A stretch of 64,000 nucleotides of DNA, taken from positions 39,602 through 103,601 of the forward strand of contig JABZFM010000013.1 of NCBI GenBank assembly GCA_014237465.1, in the 5' to 3' direction. Origin of the DNA: Desulfobacteraceae bacterium (lineage in GTDB: Bacteria; Desulfobacterota; Desulfobacteria; Desulfobacterales; Desulfosalsimonadaceae). The notes under the pieces are model-generated. The model was not told the origin of the DNA and did not search any database. It was given only the letters and a program-made list of their open reading frames with translations. The position numbers were made by a program, and so were the translations under genes. Below are positions 17,470-26,590 of the stretch, piece after piece; position 1 is the first letter of the stretch, and every line of letters begins with the position of its first letter.

Positions 17470-17544
17470 TTCATCCCTGCATATTTATTATGACCGTTAC
17501 GAACAAAACGCATGGTATTACAAAAGATATTTATCTTATTAGAA

Positions 17545-17560
17545 TGCAATATGTCTGCCA
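17545..17560 (-). promoter_or_regulatory. Predicted sigma-54 promoter of the kinase/channel operon
   Basis: On the minus strand the bases read TGGCAGACATATTGCA, with GG and GC ten bases apart and a match to TGGCA and TTGCA. Transcription would begin near 17534, about 65 bases before the kinase start codon. The site is upstream of the whole 11819-17469 operon. Confidence 0.72.
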
Positions 17561-17742
17561 GATAATGATCCGCATTTTACTATATAAAACCAATTGATAT
17601 TAAACGATTTACTAAAAATATAGGGTTGTTCTTAATCTATAATGCAAAAAGCAGGTAACAAAATATTTTTCAATATGTAAAAAAAACAGACATGAATAAG
17701 CGATCGTGAAAAAATATTATTCCCGTATTTCTTTCTTTTCAC

Positions 17743-18753
17743 CTAACAAATTCTGGGAAACGGATCATTAACGAGCATATCTATCATCCGCTCACCGCTG
17801 ACGAGTGTCTTCAAGCAGACTTTACCAGGAAATTCTCCGGAAATATGTCCAATGAATGCTGCGTCTCTCCCCAAAGGCAAGGACTTTAAGGCGCTAACGA
17901 CTTCCTCTGCGGATTCTGCCGGCACCACCATCACCACCTTCCCTTCATTGGCCATGTAAAGCGGATCAAAGCCCAACATCTCGCATACTGCCATTACCGC
18001 TTCTTTCACCGGAATATTTTCTTCAACTATTTCAATGCCAAACGCCTGCTCCGACACAAATTCATTGAGTGTCGTGGCAAGGCCGCCGCGGGTCGGGTCC
18101 CGCATGATTCGAATGGAATCGCACACACCCATTGCCTTTTCCACGAGAGGCAAAATAATTGCACAGTCACTTTTCAAGGAATTTTTTAAAAGCAGATTCT
18201 CTCTTTTCGAATATATCGCCACCCCATGGTCCCCCAATGAACCGCTTAAAATAACCGCGTCCCCGACCTGAATGGATTTCATTCCCTTTGGCACCTTCTC
18301 AGACAGTAAACCGATTCCAGAGGTATTAATAAAAATACCGTCAGCCGCTCCCTTTTCTACAACTTTTGTATCCCCGGTAACGATATGCACACCGGCTTCT
18401 TTTGCCGTGACAGACATGGATTGAACAATTTTTCGCAAATCATCAACGCCGAATCCTTCCTCTATAATCAAGCCGCAGCTAAGATACATGGGTCTTGCCC
18501 CCATCACCGCAAGATCATTGACTGTGCCGGCCACCGCGAGCTTTCCGATATCCCCCCCCGGGAAAAAAATCGGGCTGATCACATGAGAATCCGTGGTAAA
18601 CGCGATTCTTTGTCCCCCCACAGAGACACAGGCAGCGTCCGCCAATTCCCTGAGTTCCGGATTGTTAAACGCCGGAACAAAAATAGAGGATATGGTCTCA
18701 TGGGTGAGCTTCCCGCCATTGCCGTGGGCCAGTGTTATTTTCTTTTCACTCAT
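17743..18753 (-). CDS. hypE: Hydrogenase maturation factor HypE
   Basis: HypE dehydrates the thiocarbamoylated C-terminal cysteine to make the cyanide ligands of [NiFe] hydrogenase. The 336-residue product starts with the conserved ITLAHGNGGK, contains PGGDIGKLAVAGTVNDLAVMG, DTKVV and RDPTRGGLATTLNE, and ends with the required PRIC. The ATG at 18753 after ACGGAG is preferred; an ATG at 18771 overlapping the hypD stop is also possible. It is the third gene of a hypC-hypD-hypE set. Confidence 0.95.
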   Translation of the reverse strand: MSEKKITLAHGNGGKLTHETISSIFVPAFNNPELRELADAACVSVGGQRIAFTTDSHVISPIFFPGGDIGKLAVAGTVNDLAVMGARPMYLSCGLIIEEGFGVDDLRKIVQSMSVTAKEAGVHIVTGDTKVVEKGAADGIFINTSGIGLLSEKVPKGMKSIQVGDAVILSGSLGDHGVAIYSKRENLLLKNSLKSDCAIILPLVEKAMGVCDSIRIMRDPTRGGLATTLNEFVSEQAFGIEIVEENIPVKEAVMAVCEMLGFDPLYMANEGKVVMVVPAESAEEVVSALKSLPLGRDAAFIGHISGEFPGKVCLKTLVSGERMIDMLVNDPFPRIC

Positions 18754-18767
18754 TTGCCACTCCGTTA

Positions 18768-19856
18768 TCATGAAGCGTATTTATAATAAGTCGCACAACT
18801 CCCTTCACTGCTGACCATGCACGCGCCGATAGGGGATTCCGGATTGCAGGCCTTTCCAAACAACGGACAATCTACAGGCGTTTTCAATCCCAGCATAATA
18901 TCACCGCAAATGCAGGCCGGATTTTCACCCGAAGGGGCATCCATACGGACAGGAATTTCTTTTTCAGCATCAAACTGACTGTAAGTTTCACTGGGGACCA
19001 AACCGCTTTCAGGGATTATTCCGATTCCTCTCCAATCGGTTTCGCATGGCGTAAACACCTCATTTAATAGTTTTTGGGCAATGACATTGCCTTCCCATGT
19101 CACGGCACGGGAATATTGATTTTCTACATCAGCGCGGCCTTCACTGATTTGTTTTACAAGCATATAGATCGATTGCAGCATGTCAAGGGGCTCAAACCCG
19201 GAAACCACGCAGGGAATTTTATATTTTTGAGCAAGGAAATCATAAATTTTCATGCCGGTGATTGCAGAGACATGACCGGGGCATATAAATGCATCCAGGT
19301 TCAACGCCTTACCATCAACCAGCGTTTTCATGGCATTGGGCATGGTTTTGTGCGCGCTTAATATATAAAAATTAGAAACCCCTTTTGCCCGGGCATTCTT
19401 CATAGCGATGGCGACCGTCGGTGAAGTGGCTTCAAAACCGATGCCTAAAAAAACCACCCGGTTTTGGGGGGTGTTTGTTGCAATTTCCAGGGCTTCCATC
19501 ACGGAATAGCAGGGTCGAATATCTCTCCCTTGTGATTTTTCCTTTAGCAGGCTGGAAAACGAACCGGGAACCCGAATGAGATCTCCAAACGTGGCGATTG
19601 TGATATCCGGCATCCTGGAAAGTGCAATGGCATGGTCGATGAAACGGTTGGATGTCACGCACACAGGACATCCCGGGCCGCTGATCAGATGAATATTTTC
19701 CGGCAACAGGTTTTTTATGCCATATTTGAAAATTGTGATCGTATGGCCGCCGCAAACTTCCATAATCCTGATTTCTTTTTGTTGCGACAACTTCTTGATT
19801 TTAATAGAAAATGCCTTTGCGATCCGCGCGTTTCTAAATTCAGACATGTACTTCAT
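18768..19856 (-). CDS. hypD: Hydrogenase maturation factor HypD
   Basis: HypD, with HypC, holds the Fe(CN)2CO unit before it is inserted into the hydrogenase large subunit. The 362-residue product shows the conserved CGGHTITIFKYGI, GPGCPVCVT, LGIGFEATSPT, FICPGHVSAI and the C-terminal cysteines CICGDIMLG and CPLFGKAC that bind a [4Fe-4S] cluster. The start overlaps the hypC stop (ATGA) and the end meets hypE, so the three are translated together. An alternative ATG lies three codons in. Confidence 0.95.
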   Translation of the reverse strand: MKYMSEFRNARIAKAFSIKIKKLSQQKEIRIMEVCGGHTITIFKYGIKNLLPENIHLISGPGCPVCVTSNRFIDHAIALSRMPDITIATFGDLIRVPGSFSSLLKEKSQGRDIRPCYSVMEALEIATNTPQNRVVFLGIGFEATSPTVAIAMKNARAKGVSNFYILSAHKTMPNAMKTLVDGKALNLDAFICPGHVSAITGMKIYDFLAQKYKIPCVVSGFEPLDMLQSIYMLVKQISEGRADVENQYSRAVTWEGNVIAQKLLNEVFTPCETDWRGIGIIPESGLVPSETYSQFDAEKEIPVRMDAPSGENPACICGDIMLGLKTPVDCPLFGKACNPESPIGACMVSSEGSCATYYKYAS

Positions 19857-20086
19857 TTTTTCTCCGACCCCATTAGACGAATCATTTCATCAAATAATGC
19901 CAAAGTCTTTAACGCTTCTTCGTCATTCATTGACTGAATTGCAAAACCCGCGTGAACAATCACATAGCCGCCTGGCTGAACAGGCCCGAGAAGGGAGAAA
20001 TCAACTGCTTTTCGTATCCCCCCGGCCTCCACAATTCCTTTGTTGTCATTGACCTCTATGACTTTCATTGGTATAGCTAAACACAT
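19853..20086 (-). CDS. hypC: Hydrogenase maturation chaperone HypC
   Basis: The 77-residue chaperone begins MCLAIPMKV, with the essential Cys2 that binds iron, and continues with a beta-barrel of the HypC/HybG type (GGYVIVHAGFAIQ). It partners HypD and the hydrogenase large subunit. It is divergent from hypF, with about 70 bases between their starts, so the two transcripts probably share a control region. hypA and hypB are not present in the window. Confidence 0.95.
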   Translation of the reverse strand: MCLAIPMKVIEVNDNKGIVEAGGIRKAVDFSLLGPVQPGGYVIVHAGFAIQSMNDEEALKTLALFDEMIRLMGSEKK

Positions 20087-20156
20087 AGTTTCCTCTGTGG
20101 AACCGACTCAAATAAATTACAATAAATGCTTTGCCGATTGTGGCTTATCTTCCTGC

Positions 20157-22547
20157 ATGATGATTAAAACCAATCATAACAAAAATCCGGGTAAACGTCT
20201 AAAAGTTATAATACAGGGCGCTGTGCAAGGCGTGGGATTCAGACCATTTGTCTATAAACTTGCCACATCACTGGAACTGACCGGCTGGGTCATTAATTCC
20301 GCACAGGGCGTTGTTGCTGAAATCGAAGGTCATATAGATCAACTGAACACATTTTTACTGTTAATTGAAAAAGAAAAACCGCCCCTTGCTTTTATTTCCA
20401 GTCTTGAATTTTCCTTTCTTGATCCTGTGGGTTATGCCTCTTTTGAAGTAAGAAAAAGCGATCCATCCGGCAATAAAACCGCACTGATTCTTCCGGACAT
20501 CAGTACATGCCCGGATTGCCTTGCCGAGATCTTTGATCCAGGCAATCGCCGCTATTTATATCCATTCACAAACTGTACCAATTGCGGCCCCAGGTTCAGT
20601 ATTATTAAGAAATTACCCTATGATCGCCCGAATACCACCATGGCCGGTTTCATCATGTGTGACAACTGTCAGGCGGAATACAACAACCCCGCAGACCGCC
20701 GGTTTCAGGCCCAGCCCAATGCCTGTCCCCAATGCGGACCTCATTTAGAGTTATGGGATAGCTGTGGAGCAACGCTCGCATCACATCATCAGGCCCTGCT
20801 AAAAACGGTTGCCGCCATTCAGGATGGTTTCATTGTTGCCGTCAAAGGTATCGGCGGATTTCACCTGATGGTGGACGCCGGCAATGAAACCGCTGTTATT
20901 CGTCTGCGTCAGAGAAAAAAAAGAGCGCATAAACCCCTGGCCATGATGTTTCCCTCCCTGGAAGATGTTCAAAAAAATTGCCATGTCGATGAACTTGAAA
21001 AACGATTATTATCTTCGCCCGAATCTCCCATTGTCTTGCTACGCGCCCGGAAGAACGGACCGACCGGCGAAAGGGATATCGCGGCGTCAATTGCGACATC
21101 AGTTGCGAGATCAGTTGCGACATCAGTTGCGACATCAGTTGCGACATCTGTGGCACCCGGAAATCCGTACTTCGGCATTATGCTGCCGTACACCCCCTTG
21201 CATCACATTCTCATGAATGAACTGGGCATCGCCGTGATCGCCACCAGCGGGAATCTTTCAGAAGAACCGATTTGCATTGATGAACATGAAGCGCTCAAGC
21301 GTTTGAATAATATTGCCGACTTTTTCCTTGTGCATAACCGACCCATTGTCAGGCATGTGGATGATTCTATTGTCTGTATCAGACTGCAAAGGGAGCAAGT
21401 CCTTAGAAGGGCCCGAGGATACGCTCCGCTGCCCATCCGTCTCAATAAACCGTTGAAAACATGTATTGCTGTCGGCGCGCATTTAAAAAACACCATCGCT
21501 TTGCCGATTCAAAACACTGTGTTTATCAGTCAGCATATCGGCGATCTGGAATCCCCCAAAGCGTTTGATGCGTTTGAAAAAGTAATTGCAGACTTTCAAC
21601 ACCTCTATGATGCGTCACCGGACGCCGTTGCCTGCGACCTCCACCCCAACTATCTTTCCACGCAATTTGCCCAACGCTCAGGACTCCCCGTCATTGCCGT
21701 CCAGCATCATTACGCGCATATTCTCTCCTGTATGGCTGAAAACCATTTGGACGCACCCGTTCTGGGCATTGCTTGGGACGGCACGGGTTACGGTCCGGAT
21801 GGCACGATCTGGGGGGGCGAATTTTTAAGAATCGCAAACACCTCCTTTAAACGTGTCGCCCACTGGCGGACATTTTCATTACCCGGCGGAGAAAAAGCCG
21901 TCAAAGAACCGAGACGCTCGGCCATCGGCCTTCTTTATGAAATATTTGGAGACAAACTGTTTTCTAATAAAACGCTTCGGCCGGTCATGGCTTTTTCCGA
22001 TCATGATCTTCAACTGTTACGAACCATATTGAAAAAACGTCTCAATACGTACATGACCTCAAGCATGGGAAGGATATTTGATGCTGTTGCCGCTATCTTA
22101 GATATCCGGCAATATACACAGTTTGAAGGTCAGGCTGCCATGGCTCTTGAATTTTTAACCCATAATATTACCGGTATTACCACTGCTGAATCATATCCAT
22201 TGGACGTCATCCCCCCGGCGAATACTGAAAAAAAATCTTCAGAACCACCCATCATTATCGACTGGGAACCGATGATCAAAAATATCCTGCAGGATATGTC
22301 CCGAAAAATTCCGGTTCCGGTCATATCGACAAAATTTCATAATACCCTGGCAGAAGCCGCTGTTCAGGTGGCCCGAAGCGTTGGCGAAAAACGGGTCGTT
22401 CTGAGCGGCGGATGTTTTCAAAATAGATACCTCACGGAACAAACCGTATCCCGGCTCCATGAAGAAGGATTTCAGGCTTACTGGCATCAACGCATCCCGC
22501 CGAATGACGGCGGCATATCCCTTGGACAGGCAATGGCTGTTTTATAA
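20157..22547 (+). CDS. hypF: Hydrogenase maturation carbamoyltransferase HypF
   Basis: HypF converts carbamoyl phosphate to a thiocarbamoyl group on HypE. The start at 20157 gives 796 residues beginning just before the acylphosphatase domain (IIQGAVQGVGFRPFVYKLA). Two zinc-finger pairs follow (CPDC, CTNC, CDNC, CPQC), then the YrdC-like domain and the Kae1-like domain with HHYAH, AWDGTGYGPDGT and LSGGCFQNRYL. Between IVLLRARK and the YrdC core there is an extra stretch rich in the four-residue unit SVAT, coded by a 12-base tandem repeat. Two ATG codons (20157, 20160) are adjacent; a longer upstream frame would overlap hypC and is rejected. Confidence 0.94.
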   Translation: MMIKTNHNKNPGKRLKVIIQGAVQGVGFRPFVYKLATSLELTGWVINSAQGVVAEIEGHIDQLNTFLLLIEKEKPPLAFISSLEFSFLDPVGYASFEVRKSDPSGNKTALILPDISTCPDCLAEIFDPGNRRYLYPFTNCTNCGPRFSIIKKLPYDRPNTTMAGFIMCDNCQAEYNNPADRRFQAQPNACPQCGPHLELWDSCGATLASHHQALLKTVAAIQDGFIVAVKGIGGFHLMVDAGNETAVIRLRQRKKRAHKPLAMMFPSLEDVQKNCHVDELEKRLLSSPESPIVLLRARKNGPTGERDIAASIATSVARSVATSVATSVATSVAPGNPYFGIMLPYTPLHHILMNELGIAVIATSGNLSEEPICIDEHEALKRLNNIADFFLVHNRPIVRHVDDSIVCIRLQREQVLRRARGYAPLPIRLNKPLKTCIAVGAHLKNTIALPIQNTVFISQHIGDLESPKAFDAFEKVIADFQHLYDASPDAVACDLHPNYLSTQFAQRSGLPVIAVQHHYAHILSCMAENHLDAPVLGIAWDGTGYGPDGTIWGGEFLRIANTSFKRVAHWRTFSLPGGEKAVKEPRRSAIGLLYEIFGDKLFSNKTLRPVMAFSDHDLQLLRTILKKRLNTYMTSSMGRIFDAVAAILDIRQYTQFEGQAAMALEFLTHNITGITTAESYPLDVIPPANTEKKSSEPPIIIDWEPMIKNILQDMSRKIPVPVISTKFHNTLAEAAVQVARSVGEKRVVLSGGCFQNRYLTEQTVSRLHEEGFQAYWHQRIPPNDGGISLGQAMAVL
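21091..21150 (+). repeat. 12-base tandem repeat inside hypF
   Basis: The unit TTGCGACATCAG occurs five times head to tail with two single-base changes. It keeps the reading frame and codes for (V)ATS repeats in a loop of the YrdC-like domain of HypF. A sixth, degenerate copy may precede it at about 21079-21090. Confidence 0.9.
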
Positions 22548-23441
22548 TATCACTTCAATATCGGCCAATGCTTCTTCCGACTTTTCTATGATAAGCTGAC
22601 ACGCTATCCTGTTTTTGCCGTTTCGTTTAGCAAAATACATGAGCTTGTCAGCTATATGCAACATTTCATAAACCCTGACGTTACAATTTTGAAAGGTAAC
22701 TACTCCGATGCTAAAGGTAGTCGTCCAATGATGATGCCGCATCCGGTCCAGCAAGCGCTTCTGAATCTTTTCCGCCAAAGACCTTGCTCCCTCATCATTT
22801 GTTTTAGATAAAAAAATGCCAAATTCATCTCCACCAAACCGGGCGGCAATATCAATCGCTCGAATATTTTTTGTAATAGTTTCCGCGACCACTTTTAAAA
22901 GGTTATCTCCAATTTGATGGCCCAAATTATCGTTTACGATTTTAAAATCATCGATGTCCATATATATGATCGAAACGTTATCTTTAAATCGTTGCGCTTT
23001 TTTTAATTCAATTTCGACAAATTCAAAAAAAAACCGCCGGTTTGCTATTCCCGTCAACGGATCAGTCCTCGCGAGATTCTTTTGCGCTTCCAGAGCCGTT
23101 TTAACCCCCCACACCAAATACGTAACAAACAAAAAGACAATCAACCGAAAGGTTTCATTAATAAAGGGTATACGCGAATCTGAAAATTCCGACAGCAAAT
23201 ATAAATCCGCAATCAGCCAGGCGATGATGCTGAGGATTGACATGATGATACCGGCCCCGCGCCCGACATACCATGTCGAAAGAACAATCGGAAAAAGAAA
23301 AAACAAAGATAAAGCATATTCCGTTCCGGTATTATAGCGGATTAAGCCGACCAGCAGAATAAGGCCGACACTCAATATCACCAGTGTTAACCGGCTGAAT
23401 TCAGAAAATAATTTATTTATTTGTGAAAAAAAATATTTCAT
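22542..23441 (-). CDS. Membrane-bound diguanylate cyclase (GGDEF)
   Basis: The 299-residue protein has about four membrane helices in residues 15-115 and a C-terminal GGDEF domain that makes cyclic di-GMP. The domain opens with RTDPLTGIANRRFF, has DIDDFKIVND, and the active site RFGGDEFGIF is intact. No inhibitory RxxD motif is visible immediately upstream of it. The gene converges with hypF and their ends overlap by six bases. No c-di-GMP effector is next to it. Confidence 0.88.
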   Translation of the reverse strand: MKYFFSQINKLFSEFSRLTLVILSVGLILLVGLIRYNTGTEYALSLFFLFPIVLSTWYVGRGAGIIMSILSIIAWLIADLYLLSEFSDSRIPFINETFRLIVFLFVTYLVWGVKTALEAQKNLARTDPLTGIANRRFFFEFVEIELKKAQRFKDNVSIIYMDIDDFKIVNDNLGHQIGDNLLKVVAETITKNIRAIDIAARFGGDEFGIFLSKTNDEGARSLAEKIQKRLLDRMRHHHWTTTFSIGVVTFQNCNVRVYEMLHIADKLMYFAKRNGKNRIACQLIIEKSEEALADIEVIL

Positions 23442-23489
23442 CCGAAACTATCCATGTAAGCCTTTCACGTATAGCTTCATCACTGGTAT

Positions 23490-24416
23490 TCAGATCACCC
23501 AAACGGTATGATCCCGGGCGCCATGAATCACCTTATTTGACACACGCCCCATAAAGAATTCTTCGACGCGCGAAAGGCCTCTTCGCCCCATAACAATCGC
23601 CCCGTAACCACCTTCTTCAGCCTCCCTGACAATGGCGACGGCACGGCTGTATACCCCTTCGATAATTTTTTCAGATATTTTCTCCGGTTCAAATCCGGCT
23701 GAAACAAGTTTTTCTTTAAGATCGTGAAAAATAATCATCATTTCATTTTTGGCCACTTCAACACTATCAACAGGCATTATAAATTCAGGACCTCCAGGGA
23801 GCACAGTGCCGAACCCCCGGATCACATGAAACAGGCAAACCTCATATCCGGCGCCGCCTAAATAATCAGCTGCAAATTCAACTGCCTGTATCGATGGCGG
23901 AGAGCCATCCACTGCCAGTAAAATTTTCTTAACCGGCGCAAGCTGTCCGGCTATTATTACAGGTAAAAATGATAGTTTTGCGATCAACTTATTGGCGACA
24001 CTGCCGACCACAATACCCTCTAATACGCCGACGCCTCGCCTGCGAAGTACAACCGCACTATATCCCCCTGCCGCTTCTTTTAAAATATCTCTGGCAACCC
24101 CGGTTTCTATTTGATTCATTTTAATTTCAACGGACGCTTTCGAAAAACCTTTAACTAAAAGCAGTTGTTTGGCCTGTTCCATATATGTATCAATTTTCTT
24201 TTTTTGCGCCACCTCCCAAGCCTTAAGCTGGCTGATCGCGCTTTTATAAGGAGGTTCTCTTCCTATGTCCCAGTAGCATTCCGGCACACCGCTGAAAACA
24301 TGAAACAGCACAACCTGCATATCGCCGGGGGGAATAAATTTTCCCACATACTGGACCGTTTGCATGGAACGCTCAGAGCCATCAAGCAATACCAATATTT
24401 TTTTTTGATCTGTCAT
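23490..24416 (-). CDS. Universal stress protein, two UspA domains, A
   Basis: The 308-residue protein carries two UspA domains in tandem. Domain 1 opens KKILVLLDGSERSMQTVQYV and domain 2 KKILLAVDGSPPSIQAVEFA; each ends with a glycine-rich nucleotide-binding-type stretch, VLRRRGVGVLEGIVVGSVANKL and VMGRRGLSRVEEFFMGRVSNKV. It is a paralogue of the product of 27057-27998. Role in stress or energy limitation is inferred. It is expressed from its own predicted sigma-54 promoter. Confidence 0.9.
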   Translation of the reverse strand: MTDQKKILVLLDGSERSMQTVQYVGKFIPPGDMQVVLFHVFSGVPECYWDIGREPPYKSAISQLKAWEVAQKKKIDTYMEQAKQLLLVKGFSKASVEIKMNQIETGVARDILKEAAGGYSAVVLRRRGVGVLEGIVVGSVANKLIAKLSFLPVIIAGQLAPVKKILLAVDGSPPSIQAVEFAADYLGGAGYEVCLFHVIRGFGTVLPGGPEFIMPVDSVEVAKNEMMIIFHDLKEKLVSAGFEPEKISEKIIEGVYSRAVAIVREAEEGGYGAIVMGRRGLSRVEEFFMGRVSNKVIHGARDHTVWVI

Positions 24417-24476
24417 TTTCTTCTCCTGTCCTTAGAGTGTTTATCTCCCTGCATTACGACATCCCGACACGATAAA

Positions 24477-24493
24477 ATGCAACAAACATGCCA
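24477..24493 (-). promoter_or_regulatory. Predicted sigma-54 promoter of stress protein A
   Basis: On the minus strand the site reads TGGCATGTTTGTTGCAT, an almost perfect match to the -24/-12 consensus with GG and GC ten bases apart. Transcription would start near 24467, some 50 bases before the start codon at 24416. Confidence 0.75.
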
Positions 24494-24787
24494 CACCTCG
24501 GAATATGGCAGACCCCTATATTAATCTGAAATTAATCAAAATTAAAGCATTTTAAATAAAAAATACGAATATGGCAGAACAGGACCTTTTCAATTCTTTT
24601 ACTCTTTGCAAAAAATATCGGTGGTCAGGATGTGAAACCTTCATCCATTTTCAATGATTTAATAATTTTTTATTTTAAAACACCTCTCCTCTCGCCTGCT
24701 GTTTTTTACCCGGGCCGGAAAATCCTTTTAAATGCTTTCATCAAGATCCCGTATGCCGGGAAAGCCTTGCTGAATCCGATTTCCTGT
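24494..24787. other. AT-rich gap without a recognised gene
   Basis: This stretch between a stress-protein promoter and the end of the CoA-transferase gene is AT-rich and has no supported reading frame. No clear terminator hairpin was found, though activator sites for the adjacent sigma-54 promoter would be expected here. Confidence 0.4.
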
Positions 24788-25978
24788 TTAACCCATACCG
24801 CCTGATGATAGAATTGTTTCAATTTCCTGGGGACTCTTTTCTAGAACCCTCTCTAATATCATTCGATTGTCTTCTCCAAGACCGGGGGCAGCACCTCTGA
24901 TTTCTACTAAACTGTTCAAGGCTTTGAGTGCCGGTGCGAAAATCTGAATAATCCCCGCACCCGGTTGGTCAATTCCGACAATCATGCCCCTGGCTTTTGT
25001 GTGGGGATGCTCGACCACCTGTTTCACGTCATTCACCGGTGCACCGGGGACTCCATTGGTAATTAATTTTTCCATGAGCGCATCAGTTGTGTACTGCTTT
25101 GTCCATTTTTTGATCAGTTGTTTCAGCGCCGGTTCGTTTTCGTTTCTGACAATAAAATTAGAGAATCGGTCGTCTTTTGGAAGCTCCGGTTGCCCCATGG
25201 CGTCACACAGTCCCTGAAACGGATGGTCACCCACACAAATAATGAATATAAGGCCGTCCGCTGTGGGAAACGTGTCAAACGGCGTCACGTAAGGATAACG
25301 ATTTCCAGTTCTTTGAGGGATATTTCCGGTCACCGTGTAATCAACAAATTTGGCTTCCAGAAGCTGTATGGCAACATCAAACATGGCGACATCCAGGTAT
25401 TCCCCTTCCCCTGTTTTTTCACGGGCAAACAGCGCGGCGCAGATTCCGAAAGCAGCGTAGATGGCGCTGCAAATATCAACGATCAATGTGCCGGTTCTGA
25501 GTGGCGGGCCGTCCGGATAGCCGGTTGTGCTCATCAGTCCGCTCATCGCCTGAATAACCGCATCATAAGCAGGCTGAGATGAAAGGGGACCGTATTGGCC
25601 GTATCCTGAAATAGAGCACATCACCAGCTTTGGATTAATTTTTTTTAATTGATTATAACTTAAACCGAGTCTTTCCATAACGCCTGGCCGGAAGTTTTCG
25701 ACCAATACATCGGATTTGAGAATCAGTTCTTTAAAAAGAGATACCCCCTCGGGCTTTTTCAGGTCAAGTGTGATTCCCTTTTTGCCGCGGTTTAACACCG
25801 CAAAGGACGCAGACTGGTTTCCTTTGTATGGTGGGAAAAGACGTGCTTCGTCTCCTGACCCCGGCTTTTCGACTTTGATCACTTCCGCTCCCAGATCACA
25901 AAGGAAAAAGGTACAGCCAGGTCCGGCAACGGTCGTTGTAAAATCAATCACCCGTATTCCTTCCAGCATGGATCTCAT
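24788..25978 (-). CDS. CaiB/BaiF family III CoA-transferase
   Basis: The 396-residue enzyme should move CoA between carboxylic acids. It opens with MLEGIRVIDFTTTVAGPGCT, contains LGAEVIKVEKPGSGDEAR, LNRGKKGITLDLK and VENFRPGVMERLGL, and the catalytic-type Asp is expected in the AYDAVIQAMSGLM region near residue 145. Length is normal. The first in-frame ATG is at 25978; a start one or two codons later is possible. No CoA ligase or dehydrogenase is adjacent, so the substrate is unknown. It lies 17 bases after a degenerate receiver gene on the same strand. Confidence 0.9.
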   Translation of the reverse strand: MRSMLEGIRVIDFTTTVAGPGCTFFLCDLGAEVIKVEKPGSGDEARLFPPYKGNQSASFAVLNRGKKGITLDLKKPEGVSLFKELILKSDVLVENFRPGVMERLGLSYNQLKKINPKLVMCSISGYGQYGPLSSQPAYDAVIQAMSGLMSTTGYPDGPPLRTGTLIVDICSAIYAAFGICAALFAREKTGEGEYLDVAMFDVAIQLLEAKFVDYTVTGNIPQRTGNRYPYVTPFDTFPTADGLIFIICVGDHPFQGLCDAMGQPELPKDDRFSNFIVRNENEPALKQLIKKWTKQYTTDALMEKLITNGVPGAPVNDVKQVVEHPHTKARGMIVGIDQPGAGIIQIFAPALKALNSLVEIRGAAPGLGEDNRMILERVLEKSPQEIETILSSGGMG

Positions 25979-25995
25979 TTTAGTTCTCCTTTATC

Positions 25996-26379
25996 TTAAA
26001 TGCTTATTGACTTCGATTGATTCGTATAAGCGTTAATATCTGGATTTACACCCTTTTGCGATAATTTAGAATTAGGATGATTATTCAAAATATCTTTAAT
26101 CGCGGTTTTAAGACTTTGTAATGCATAGATATTTTTAATCAAATAAACCAGGACCGGAAAATCGGGAAAATACTTTCGAAAATCATAATAAAGCTCCCAT
26201 GTCTTTATTGAATCCGGGTATAAGTTTAATATTGCCAGATCAAATTGGGTACAGTCAAAATGCGCGAGATCCAATCCCCCATCACTGATGAGAGTGGGAC
26301 AATATCCTTCTTTTTCCAATTCCAGAGAAAGATGTTCCCGGCGATGGGCCTGATTATCTAAAATGAGAATAGCTGTCAT
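25996..26379 (-). CDS. Degenerate receiver-like protein
   Basis: The 127-residue product has the layout of a response-regulator receiver: AILILDNQAHRREHLSLELEKEG, then FDLAILNLYPDS, and VLVYLIKNIY. The first acidic pair is reduced to a single Asp and the phospho-acceptor position appears to be Asn (ILNLYP), so it probably cannot be phosphorylated. The last 30 residues are polar and unlike a receiver. The ATG at 26379 follows AAAGGAGG; an upstream GTG is rejected. Family is inferred, function unknown. Confidence 0.6.
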   Translation of the reverse strand: MTAILILDNQAHRREHLSLELEKEGYCPTLISDGGLDLAHFDCTQFDLAILNLYPDSIKTWELYYDFRKYFPDFPVLVYLIKNIYALQSLKTAIKDILNNHPNSKLSQKGVNPDINAYTNQSKSISI

Positions 26380-26415
26380 TGCCGCCACCTCCTTTCTTTT
26401 AAAGACATATTCATG

Positions 26416-26568
26416 TTAATATTTATACTTGGTTTTACTTTTTACATGGGTATCACTTTTAATATAACGCACCTTTGCTTCTTCAAATTCTTCACAAAAA
26501 AAATCCGTCCTCTGATAAAATTTGTTATAAAAATCTTTTTGCATATCCGGTTCGCTCAAGTGAATCAT
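26416..26568 (-). CDS. Possible small hypothetical protein
   Basis: A 50-residue reading frame starts MIHLSEPDMQKDFYNKFYQ and is rich in charged residues, looking more like real protein than chance. No good ribosome site precedes it, and it is next to an inverted-repeat element, so it may be a remnant. It is not recognised. Confidence 0.25.
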   Translation of the reverse strand: MIHLSEPDMQKDFYNKFYQRTDFFCEEFEEAKVRYIKSDTHVKSKTKYKY

Positions 26569-26590
26569 AGAAATTGCATCTTGCGACAAC

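Noticed and set aside
18754..18771. Upstream ATG for hypE
   Set aside because: Possible through coupling with the hypD stop, but the ATG at 18753 has a proper ribosome site and matches the usual HypE N-terminus.
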